A DNA stretch of 64,000 nucleotides from Planctomycetia bacterium (GTDB taxonomy: Bacteria; Planctomycetota; Planctomycetia; Pirellulales; Thermoguttaceae). Every line of letters begins with the position of its first letter. Positions within the stretch are counted from its first letter, which is position 1. Positions 57,432 to 64,000 of the stretch are shown piece after piece. The stretch is from NCBI GenBank assembly GCA_030527185.1, contig JAUNBF010000008.1, positions 1 to 64,000 of the forward strand. The letters run 5' to 3'. The notes below the pieces were generated by a model. It saw nothing but the letters and a program-made list of their open reading frames with translations. It did not search any database and had not been told where the DNA came from. Position numbers and translations under genes: made by a program.

Positions 57432-58781
57432 CTATTTTTCCAGCAGTCCCTTATAATTCCGCATTACCAGGTGACTGTCGATTTTCTGAACCAGGTCAAA
57501 CGCCACACTCACCGCAATGAGCAACCCGGTTCCGCCGTAAAAACTTGCCAGGTCGGGTCGAATCTCCAACGCGTTCGCCAGAAGCGTCGGCAAAATCGCC
57601 ACCAACGCCAGGAATGCCGCTCCCACATACGTGATATGCACCATCACCTTCTCCAGATAATCGGCCGTCTGCTTCCCAGGTCGATGTCCACGGATGATCG
57701 TGCCGTTTTTCTTCAAATTCTCCGCCATATCCTTCGGATTGAACGTAATCGCCGTCCAGAAGTAGCAGAAGAAGAAAATCAGGCCGATGTACATCAAATT
57801 GTACGTAAAGAGGCTGTCGTGCGAGAAAATCTCGTACAGGACATTTCCCCACGTCGAACCACGCAAGCCAGCAAACAACCAACTCGGAATCATCAGCAAG
57901 CTACTGGCGAAAATGATCGGCATGACGCCTGCCTGATTCACCTTCATCGGCAAATACTGGCGGCCACCACCGAAAACGCGACGCCCACGGACATGTTTCG
58001 CACTCTGCGACGGAATCCGGCGTTGACCCAGCGTAATGAAGACCACTCCGGTAATCACCGCCACAAAGAGTACCACCAGAACCAGCAGTTTCACCACGCT
58101 GACCCCTTCGCCACCAACGTTCAGTCCTTCCTGCGAAATCTGGTGTGCCAACTCAATGATCGGGAACGGCATTCTCGCCAAGATTCCTGCCATGATCAAC
58201 AAGCTGATTCCATTGCCGATTCCATAGGCGTCGATCTGCTCACCCAGCCACATCAAAAATGCCGTTCCGCATGTCATCGTGAAGACCGATGTGAACTGCC
58301 AGAACAACGTCAATTGCCCGGCATCGTTGCAAAATTGTGGCAGAAAGATCGATTCCCCCCCGCGACTCATCGCAATCAGGTAGAACCAACTTTGGAAAAG
58401 GCATAGTCCAATCGTCGCGTAACGGGTGTACTCGTTGATTTTCTTACGACCACTTTCCCCCTCTTTCTGGAGCTTTTCCAACGGTTCCCAGACACTTGCC
58501 AGCAACTGGAAAATAATCGACGCCGAAATGTACGGCATGATTCCCAGCCCGAAAATCGTGATTTGACGCAGATCGCTGGCACTGAAAAACGCTGCCTGAT
58601 TCAACAGGTTTTGCAGGGCACTGTTGCTGCTCGTATCGAACGACTTGGAGACCGCTTCCGTATCGATCACGGGAAGGTTGATATGGTACCCTATACGGAA
58701 AATCGCCAGCAAAAGCAACGTTAGAAATATCTTCCGCCGCAATTCGGGAATGGTAAAGACGACTCGAATCTTCTCAAACAT
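57432..58781 (-). CDS. secY: Protein translocase subunit SecY
   Basis: A 449-residue, ten-helix channel of the Sec translocon. The PGLKxx-type plug region is altered, but the conserved GIMPYISASI loop, RIPSQSAKHVRGRRV cytosolic loop and GTIIRGHRPG C-terminal loop are present. The ATG at 58781 follows AAAGGAT; an upstream TTG would add eight residues. A terminator-like hairpin and a TATAAT box separate it from rplO. Confidence 0.95.
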   Translation of the reverse strand: MFEKIRVVFTIPELRRKIFLTLLLLAIFRIGYHINLPVIDTEAVSKSFDTSSNSALQNLLNQAAFFSASDLRQITIFGLGIMPYISASIIFQLLASVWEPLEKLQKEGESGRKKINEYTRYATIGLCLFQSWFYLIAMSRGGESIFLPQFCNDAGQLTLFWQFTSVFTMTCGTAFLMWLGEQIDAYGIGNGISLLIMAGILARMPFPIIELAHQISQEGLNVGGEGVSVVKLLVLVVLFVAVITGVVFITLGQRRIPSQSAKHVRGRRVFGGGRQYLPMKVNQAGVMPIIFASSLLMIPSWLFAGLRGSTWGNVLYEIFSHDSLFTYNLMYIGLIFFFCYFWTAITFNPKDMAENLKKNGTIIRGHRPGKQTADYLEKVMVHITYVGAAFLALVAILPTLLANALEIRPDLASFYGGTGLLIAVSVAFDLVQKIDSHLVMRNYKGLLEK

Positions 58782-58831
58782 GGATGATTCATCCTTTAAA
58801 TTCAAAACCGATTGACTTTTATAATCACATT

Positions 58832-58837
58832 ATTATA
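58832..58837 (-). promoter_or_regulatory. Possible -10 box of an internal secY promoter
   Basis: Perfect TATAAT on the minus strand, 51 nt before the secY start. The -35 region is poor, so this is a candidate only. Confidence 0.35.
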
Positions 58838-58916
58838 TCACAAAAACATAATACGTGTAGGGGCGGCGGAAAACTCCACAAAACGAGCCTCGAAAGACCC
58901 TCTTACCAGCCCCACC

Positions 58917-58956
58917 ACAAAAATTAAGGCGTAAAATCAGACCTGATCTTACGCCG
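58917..58956 (-). terminator. Terminator-like hairpin between rplO and secY
   Basis: GGCGTAAAATCA (58929-58940) faces TGATCTTACGCC (58945-58956) with a 4-nt loop; on the minus strand the single difference is a G-U pair. A T-rich run (TTAATTTTT) follows on that strand. It may attenuate transcription into secY. Confidence 0.65.
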
Positions 58957-58983
58957 TCTTATGTTTTTTCTTCCGACGAAAAA

Positions 58984-59481
58984 TTACGCCTTGGCCGCCT
59001 TGGCTTTTTTCTGGAATTTCACAACGGGCGCTTTTCCGGGAAGTGTCTCTATCGCACCACCCGCAGCCTTGATCTTTTCTTCCGCCGTTTTGCTGAAACG
59101 ATGAGCCTGAACCGTGACTTTTTTCGTCAACTCGCCGTCGCCCAAAATCTTCAACACATCGTAACGGTGTTTCAGCAGCTTCTTCGTCTTGAGCGTCTCC
59201 ACGTTCACCGTTTCGCCCGCCTCAAAACAGGCTTCAATGTCGCCAACGTTCACATTCGCCACTTCCAACGCGTCGGAATTCGTGAAACCACGCTTCGGAA
59301 TCCGTCGGAACAACGGCATCTGACCACCTTCAAACGAAACGTTCATCGAACTTCCCGCCCGGCTGCCATAACCTTTGTGTCCGCGACCAGCCGTTTTACC
59401 CTGGCCCGTTCCTTTGCCCCGCCCCAATCGACGCGGCTTCTTATTCTTCACGATTCCCTGATTTACACTAGCCAGATTCAT
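58984..59481 (-). CDS. rplO: 50S ribosomal protein L15
   Basis: A 165-residue large-subunit protein with the N-terminal RLGRGKGTGQGKTAGRGHKG basic, Gly-rich arm and the FRRIPKRGF stretch. A Lys/Ala-rich extension is present at the C-terminus. It starts at the base where rpsE stops, so no rpmD (L30) gene lies between them. Confidence 0.96.
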   Translation of the reverse strand: MNLASVNQGIVKNKKPRRLGRGKGTGQGKTAGRGHKGYGSRAGSSMNVSFEGGQMPLFRRIPKRGFTNSDALEVANVNVGDIEACFEAGETVNVETLKTKKLLKHRYDVLKILGDGELTKKVTVQAHRFSKTAEEKIKAAGGAIETLPGKAPVVKFQKKAKAAKA

Positions 59482-59966
59482 TACAGCGATACTCCTCGAA
59501 GGGTCTCAACCTCGGTCTTGGAACGAATCTGCTGCAAAGCATTCAACGTTGCCTTCACAAGGTTCAATGGATTATTGGATGAAAAACTCTTGGTCAGAAT
59601 GTCGTGTATCCCACACGCTTCGCAGACCGCACGAACCGCCGAACCAGCAATGATTCCCGTTCCCGGACGTGCCGGCACCAAAACCACCCGCGCCGTGCCA
59701 AACCGACCATGAACTTCGTGCGGAATCGTTGTGCCGTCCAGCGTCACGCTCATCATGTTCCGCGAACCATCCTTGACCGCCTTCTCCACCGACGGAGGAA
59801 CTTCGTTGGCTTTACCGTATCCACAACCAACGCGCCCTTTTCCATCGCCAACGACCACCAATGCCGCAAAACTGAATCGACGACCGCCTTTTACCACGGC
59901 GGCACAACGTCGAATCTTCACAACTTTTTCCAAAAGCCCGTTATTTTCTCTTGTTTCGTTTGACAT
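59481..59966 (-). CDS. rpsE: 30S ribosomal protein S5
   Basis: A 161-residue small-subunit protein. The double-stranded RNA-binding part ([24 protein letters not shown]) and the C-terminal [10 protein letters not shown] helix are typical. It overlaps rplO by one base. Confidence 0.96.
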   Translation of the reverse strand: MSNETRENNGLLEKVVKIRRCAAVVKGGRRFSFAALVVVGDGKGRVGCGYGKANEVPPSVEKAVKDGSRNMMSVTLDGTTIPHEVHGRFGTARVVLVPARPGTGIIAGSAVRAVCEACGIHDILTKSFSSNNPLNLVKATLNALQQIRSKTEVETLRGVSL

Positions 59967-60007
59967 AGATTTTCTTCGTCTCGTCGTAAAGTTCTCTTAT
60001 TGATCGA

Positions 60008-60403
60008 CTACTCCGCCGATTCCGGCTTCGCACCACCCATGTCCAGGCCAGCCGCACGTGCTGCATCCGCAAGCGCCGCGACGCGTCCATGATACTTATA
60101 ATGACGACGATCCAGGGTCGCCGAGGTTACTCCATTGGCCAACGCACGCTCCGCCAGCACTCGACCGACAACCGTTGCTGCCGCAACATTCCCGCCGTAC
60201 TTCAATTCGCCCGCAATCTCCTTGTCCAGTGAACTGGCATGAGCCAACGTACGACCTGTCGTGTCGTCGATAATCTGCGCACTGATATTCTTCAAACTGC
60301 GAAATACGGAGAGGCGAGGACGCGTCGAATTCGCCTTGATTCGATTCGTAACACGCCAACATCGTCGCTGACGTTGCTTCTGATTTACTTTTGTTCGTTC
60401 CAC
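60008..60403 (-). CDS. rplR: 50S ribosomal protein L18
   Basis: A 131-residue protein binding 5S rRNA, with [20 protein letters not shown] and the [15 protein letters not shown] C-terminal stretch (here [11 protein letters not shown]). It has a short extra tail (about 12 residues). A gap of 110 nt precedes it. Confidence 0.95.
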   Translation of the reverse strand: MERTKVNQKQRQRRCWRVTNRIKANSTRPRLSVFRSLKNISAQIIDDTTGRTLAHASSLDKEIAGELKYGGNVAAATVVGRVLAERALANGVTSATLDRRHYKYHGRVAALADAARAAGLDMGGAKPESAE

Positions 60404-60513
60404 GGCTAGTCTCTATTCTTCTATCTGTTTGCCCCATCTCCTGACATGACCGACCACTTTCAGCACCCTCCAGCACTTCAAGGATCCATCACCCCAGGAC
60501 AGCAAAGCATAAA

Positions 60514-61059
60514 CTATTTCGCCATAACTTTCCCTTGCTTCCGTCGAATCTGCTCGCCCTGATAACGGATTCCCTTCCCCTTGTACGGTTCCGGTTTCCG
60601 AAGCGCTCGCGTTGACGCTGCAAAATGGGAAACTTTCTGCTTGTCTATTCCTGTTATCAATACGTGCGTCTGATCCGGGCACGTCACCGTCAATCCTTCG
60701 GGAATCGGTACCTGAAGCTCGTTCGCCATACCAACACGCAATTGAAGCGTATTATTCTGTACCGCCGCAATATAACCAACGCCAACCAGTTCCAGACGCT
60801 TCTCATAACCTGCCGTCACGCCAATGACCATGTTCTGAATCATCGCACGCGTCAATCCGTGAAAAGCCCGGCTCTGACGTTCGTCATTGGCCCGCTCCAC
60901 CACAATCTCGTTCGACGACTCATCATGGTGTACCGAAATAAAAGACGCCAACGGAAACTCCAGTTTGCCTTTCGGACCTTCGATCGTTATCAGCGCGTCC
61001 GTTATCTCCACCTTCACTCCGGCCGGCACCGCTACAGGTTTCTTTCCTATTCGCGACAT
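60514..61059 (-). CDS. rplF: 50S ribosomal protein L6
   Basis: A 181-residue two-domain large-subunit protein that opens on MSRIGKKPV and carries GVTAGYEKRLELVGVGY and the late RKPEPYKGKGIRYQGE signature. The ATG at 61059 is taken because homologues begin there and GAAGGTGAT precedes it; a longer frame reaches into the gap after rpsH. A hairpin lies in the leader at 61089-61114. Confidence 0.95.
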   Translation of the reverse strand: MSRIGKKPVAVPAGVKVEITDALITIEGPKGKLEFPLASFISVHHDESSNEIVVERANDERQSRAFHGLTRAMIQNMVIGVTAGYEKRLELVGVGYIAAVQNNTLQLRVGMANELQVPIPEGLTVTCPDQTHVLITGIDKQKVSHFAASTRALRKPEPYKGKGIRYQGEQIRRKQGKVMAK

Positions 61060-61088
61060 TTGAATATCACCTTCGTTGTTTGCTGCCA

Positions 61089-61114
61089 GGCAGGAATACT
61101 CGTATACCCCTGCC
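61089..61114 (-). promoter_or_regulatory. Leader hairpin before rplF
   Basis: GGCAGG (61089-61094) pairs with CCTGCC (61109-61114), with an inner ATAC/GTAT pairing, in the unusual 115-nt gap between rpsH and rplF. It ends 30 nt before the rplF ATG. A translational control element is possible. Confidence 0.35.
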
Positions 61115-61174
61115 ACCACTCGTCTTCCAGGCAAATCTCGCTCCGCCTCTTCCAAACGACTCGCATTCGCAAGA

Positions 61175-61570
61175 TTACCAAATCTCACAAATCACTTCGC
61201 CGCCATGATTCAGACGTTTTGCCTCACGGTCACTCAATAAACCTTCGCTCGTACTCAGAATGCTGATCCCCAAACCATTCAATACCGGTTTCAGGTTCTC
61301 CGCTCCTGAATATACCCGACGGCCGGGTTTACTCACTCTCTTTATGTGCCGAATTACACGCTCGCCATTCGGTCCGTATTTCAACAAAATACGAATCTGA
61401 TTCACTGGCTGGGATTCTATTATCTCCCAGTCCCAGATGTAACCTTCGCGCTTCATCACTTCTGCGATGTTCTTCTTCAGGTTCGAGAAAGGAAGGTCCA
61501 CATGCGGACGTTCCACTCTCACAGCATTGCGGATACGTGTCAACATATCGGCGATGGGGTCGGTCATCAT
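61175..61570 (-). CDS. rpsH: 30S ribosomal protein S8
   Basis: A 131-residue primary 16S rRNA-binding protein. MTDPIADMLTRIRNA and the C-terminal GLLSDREAKRLNHGGEVICEIW match the family end to end. In E. coli this protein also represses its own operon. Confidence 0.96.
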   Translation of the reverse strand: MMTDPIADMLTRIRNAVRVERPHVDLPFSNLKKNIAEVMKREGYIWDWEIIESQPVNQIRILLKYGPNGERVIRHIKRVSKPGRRVYSGAENLKPVLNGLGISILSTSEGLLSDREAKRLNHGGEVICEIW

Positions 61571-61583
61571 CGTTATTCTTCCT

Positions 61584-61769
61584 TTACCAACTCGCCTTCT
61601 TCACTCCAGGGATGTTTCCCTGATCTGCCAATTTGCGAAAGCAAATACGACATATTCCGAACTTACGATAAACTGCCCGCGGCCTTCCACACAAGAGACA
61701 ACGATGTTCACTGCGTGTGGAAAATTTGGGTTTTCGACTTGCCTTCGCAATCTTTGATTTGCTTGCCAT
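61584..61769 (-). CDS. rpsN: 30S ribosomal protein S14, zinc-binding type
   Basis: A 61-residue short S14 (type Z) with two CxxC pairs, CLLCG and CRICF, which bind zinc. This form lacks the insertion of the zinc-free paralogue. Confidence 0.95.
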   Translation of the reverse strand: MASKSKIAKASRKPKFSTRSEHRCLLCGRPRAVYRKFGICRICFRKLADQGNIPGVKKASW

Positions 61770-61781
61770 TTTTAACTTCCC

Positions 61782-62330
61782 TTATTTCTCTGCACGAAAC
61801 GGCATCCCGAATTTCTTCAACAATAACCGTGCATCGTCGTCATTCTTTGCCGTGGTAACAATCGTGATCGTCATACCCTGCGGACGGGTAAATTTATCAG
61901 GATTCAACTCTGGGAACACTAACTGCTCCGAAAGTCCCATGTTGTAATTACCACGCTTGTCGAAACCGTTCGGATTCAAACCACGAAAGTCACGAACTCG
62001 CGGCAACGCCAAACTAATCAGGCGATCCAAAAACTCGTACATCCGCTGATGACGCATCGTCACCTTGCAACCTATCTTCATACCTTCTCGAAGACGAAAT
62101 CCCGCTATCGATTTTCGCGCCTGCGTCACGACTGGCTTCTGACCCGTAATCTGCGAAAGCGCTTCGACCGCTTCCTCAAGGTGTTTCTTCTCGTTGATCG
62201 CAGAACCCACACCCATATTCACGGTGATCTTCTCGATCCGGGGAATCGCCATGGGATTCTTCACGCCAAGCTCTTTCGTAAGCTCGGGAACAATCTCATT
62301 CCTGTATTTTTCCTGAAGTCGGGGAATCAT
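61782..62330 (-). CDS. rplE: 50S ribosomal protein L5
   Basis: A 182-residue 5S rRNA-binding protein. [31 protein letters not shown] and [17 protein letters not shown] are conserved and the length is normal. Confidence 0.96.
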   Translation of the reverse strand: MIPRLQEKYRNEIVPELTKELGVKNPMAIPRIEKITVNMGVGSAINEKKHLEEAVEALSQITGQKPVVTQARKSIAGFRLREGMKIGCKVTMRHQRMYEFLDRLISLALPRVRDFRGLNPNGFDKRGNYNMGLSEQLVFPELNPDKFTRPQGMTITIVTTAKNDDDARLLLKKFGMPFRAEK

Positions 62331-62414
62331 ATCTTTTACCGTTCTCGATGAATTGCTCTTTACAACTCACTCTTGCCTCGTTATACCCCTGTGAAATGTC
62401 GCCATCCCACAACA

Positions 62415-62765
62415 CTATTTATCCGTCGAACGCGATTTCTTGGCGGGTGCTATCTGTCCGTTGCCTGCTCCACATTTCTTGCAAAATCGTTCCTTGGAAC
62501 CATCCGCAAGATAACGCGCTCCCAATTTCGCCGGTTTGCCACACGTTTCACAGACGTACATCACATTCGACTGCGAAATCGGTTTGTCCACTTCCAAGCG
62601 TCCGCCCTGAGGATTCTTCTTATTCGGACGAACATGTTTGGTCACGGTATGAACACCCTCTACCACCACTTGACCAGACTCCCGATCAAGGCTCACAATC
62701 CGTGATTGCTTCCCCTTGTCCGGACCCGATATGACCATTACTTTATCACCCTTACGAATACGCAT
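62415..62765 (-). CDS. rplX: 50S ribosomal protein L24
   Basis: A 116-residue KOW-domain protein (IRKGDKVMVISGPDKGKQ). The C-terminus has a CETCGK...CKKCG zinc knuckle as in many L24 proteins, plus a short basic tail. It overlaps the rplN stop by one base. Confidence 0.95.
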   Translation of the reverse strand: MRIRKGDKVMVISGPDKGKQSRIVSLDRESGQVVVEGVHTVTKHVRPNKKNPQGGRLEVDKPISQSNVMYVCETCGKPAKLGARYLADGSKERFCKKCGAGNGQIAPAKKSRSTDK

Positions 62766-63133
62766 TACAGCACCTCACTGGCAAGGCTCACGATCTTCAT
62801 AAAACCATTCTCACGAAGTTCTCGCGCGACTGCTCCAAAAATTCGTGTCCCTCGCGGATTGTTGTCTTTGTCTATGATTACTACCGCATTGGAATCGAAG
62901 CGAACATAACTCCCATCCTCCCGACGAACCGGCTGCTTCGTCCGAACGATCACCGCTCGACATACGCCACCCTTCTTCAGGTCGCTGCCAGGAATCACGC
63001 TCTTGATACTGCACACGATAATATCTCCAAGTCCGGCAGTTCGTCGGTGCGTCCCACCGAGTACCTTCACGCACATCAGTTCCTTCGCACCTGTGTTGTC
63101 GGCTACTGCCAGCCGGGTCTGCATCTGGATCAT
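62765..63133 (-). CDS. rplN: 50S ribosomal protein L14
   Basis: A 122-residue protein at the subunit interface: [18 protein letters not shown] at the start, then the GDIIVCSIK strand, and [20 protein letters not shown] at the end. Full length. Confidence 0.97.
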   Translation of the reverse strand: MIQMQTRLAVADNTGAKELMCVKVLGGTHRRTAGLGDIIVCSIKSVIPGSDLKKGGVCRAVIVRTKQPVRREDGSYVRFDSNAVVIIDKDNNPRGTRIFGAVARELRENGFMKIVSLASEVL

Positions 63134-63154
63134 TACGACACCTTTTATCTAAAT

Positions 63155-63457
63155 CTATTTGGCTTCTTCCTGTGCGGCACGATTCGCAGCATGTAATGCC
63201 GCTACGTCCACCAGACGACTTTCCTGTACCACGCTGACAAAATTCCAGCGCTTACGCTTCGACATCGGACGACATTCTTCAATCTCGACCGTGTCCCCCT
63301 CTTTGGATGTATTGTTCTCGTCGTGAGCAATACAAACGGACTTCCGACGGATATACTTCCCATAACGCGGATGCTTCTCCACTCGGTCAATCTCTACCCG
63401 ACGCGTCTTGTCCATCTTGTCGCTCGTCACGACGCCAACGACTACCTTCTTCGGCAT
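63155..63457 (-). CDS. rpsQ: 30S ribosomal protein S17
   Basis: A 100-residue OB-fold protein that binds 16S rRNA. VVTSDKMDKTRRVEID and HDENNTSKEGDTVEIEECRP are typical. A C-terminal extension of about 15 residues is rich in Ala. Confidence 0.95.
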   Translation of the reverse strand: MPKKVVVGVVTSDKMDKTRRVEIDRVEKHPRYGKYIRRKSVCIAHDENNTSKEGDTVEIEECRPMSKRKRWNFVSVVQESRLVDVAALHAANRAAQEEAK

Positions 63458-63478
63458 GATCTCATCCTTTACCTTGTA

Positions 63479-63682
63479 TCAGTTCGCTTCTTCCGCCATC
63501 TGACGCTCCGAAAGGATCGTCCTGACTTGAGCAATCAACCTGCGATGTTTCTTCAACTCACTGGGAGCGTTCAAGCGTTCACTCTGCGCCTGAAGACGAA
63601 GACGAAATAATGCGTCAATCGCCTCTTTCAACGTGAACTGAAGCTGCTCAGTACTCTGTTCGCGGAGTTCTTTCGCTTTCAT
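63479..63682 (-). CDS. rpmC: 50S ribosomal protein L29
   Basis: A 67-residue helical hairpin protein near the exit tunnel, starting MKAKELREQSTEQL and containing LFRLRLQ. Confidence 0.94.
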   Translation of the reverse strand: MKAKELREQSTEQLQFTLKEAIDALFRLRLQAQSERLNAPSELKKHRRLIAQVRTILSERQMAEEAN

Positions 63683-63711
63683 GAGTCTTCTCTCTATTTG
63701 CTGAAAAATTG

Positions 63712-64000
63712 TTACTTAATCCGACGGCGTACCATCCGTACCCGAACCGGCATCTTGTGCGCCAATCGAGCCAGACATAACCGCGCCGCTTCTTCCGTCG
63801 TTCCACCAACCTCGTACAAAATCGTACCAGGCTTCACCGGTGCGGCCCAATATTCCGGCTCGCCCTTTCCTTTACCCATTCGTGTCTCCAACGGAATCGA
63901 TGTGATCGGTTTGCTCGGAAACACCCGGATAAAAAGCTTGCCTTCCCCTCGGAGGTACTGCTGAGCAGCGATACGACCCGCTTCAATCGTCTTGGCGGGA
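63712..64000 (-). CDS. rplP: 50S ribosomal protein L16 (5' end outside the window)
   Basis: The C-terminal 95 residues are present, from PAKTIEAGRIAAQQYL at the window edge through LFIRVFPSKPIT and the GKGKGEPEYWAAPVKPG stretch. The start lies beyond 64000. The internal GTG at 63924 is part of the protein and not its start. Confidence 0.95.
   Translation of the reverse strand, partial: PAKTIEAGRIAAQQYLRGEGKLFIRVFPSKPITSIPLETRMGKGKGEPEYWAAPVKPGTILYEVGGTTEEAARLCLARLAHKMPVRVRMVRRRIK

Noticed and set aside
1..64000. CRISPR array, tRNA, rRNA, insertion sequence or prophage genes
   Set aside because: No regularly spaced repeats, tRNA T-loop words in a cloverleaf setting, rRNA stretches, transposase motifs or phage genes were recognised by eye; a tRNAscan or Rfam search would be decisive.

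Overview
The window looks like a chromosomal piece of a planctomycete. The evidence is a pilin-like protein with the N-terminus and His/Asp-Gly C-terminus of the planctomycete DUF1559 family, a PEP-CTERM protein, a 3-keto-disaccharide hydrolase (DUF1080), a TIGR03790 protein, a BBP2-type outer-membrane barrel, an lpxB gene (so a lipid A outer membrane), a zinc-type S14, and a GAF/HlyD/M50 gene set often seen in that phylum. Base composition is near 50% GC with very AT-rich gaps. A radical-SAM activase of the anaerobic reductase type hints at anaerobic life, but this is only a hint.

Layout. 1-606 is a palindromic repeat region. 607-4806 carries three tandem secreted GH13 enzymes ending at a strong terminator, then gph (4972-5634). 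5637-12220 holds a secreted BNR protein, a histone H1-like protein, a small M50 protease, lpxB, pgsA (divergent from lpxB) and a SpoU methyltransferase. 11714-17006 is a minus-strand operon: DUF1080 protein, giant LamG/glycosidase-like protein, SpoU. 17219-23255 is a minus-strand five-gene unit with two P-loop GTPases, a GAP1-like protein, a beta-domain partner and a radical-SAM activase; it resembles the double-GTPase/GAP1 conflict systems. 23420-27718 encodes a porin, a pilin-like DUF1559 protein and a PEP-CTERM protein whose 13-G tract puts its best start out of frame. 27986-35358 holds a small membrane protein, the GAF-HlyD / HlyD lipoprotein / PqqD-M50-HlyD trio, and a YugP-type protease. 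35641-40967 holds a sialate O-acetylesterase-like enzyme, an SPL-type radical-SAM protein, rfbB and metG. 41153-48829 holds a YcjF/YcjX pair, an FAD oxidoreductase, a lipoprotein, a TIGR03790 protein and a Cys-rich repeat protein. 49183-55710 holds apgM, a four-ACT aspartate kinase, a zinc ribbon protein, an anchored unknown and glgA. 55834-64000 is the spc ribosomal operon on the minus strand (rplP partial through rplO, then secY-adk-map), without rpmD.

How it fits together. Housekeeping genes (spc operon, metG, lysC, apgM, glgA, lpxB, pgsA, map, adk) are interspersed with accessory blocks for secreted glycan degradation and for envelope or GTPase-controlled systems. Several intergenic gaps carry dispersed repeats, including one family that keeps a paired hairpin just after stop codons. 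No tRNA, rRNA, CRISPR array, insertion sequence or prophage was recognised.
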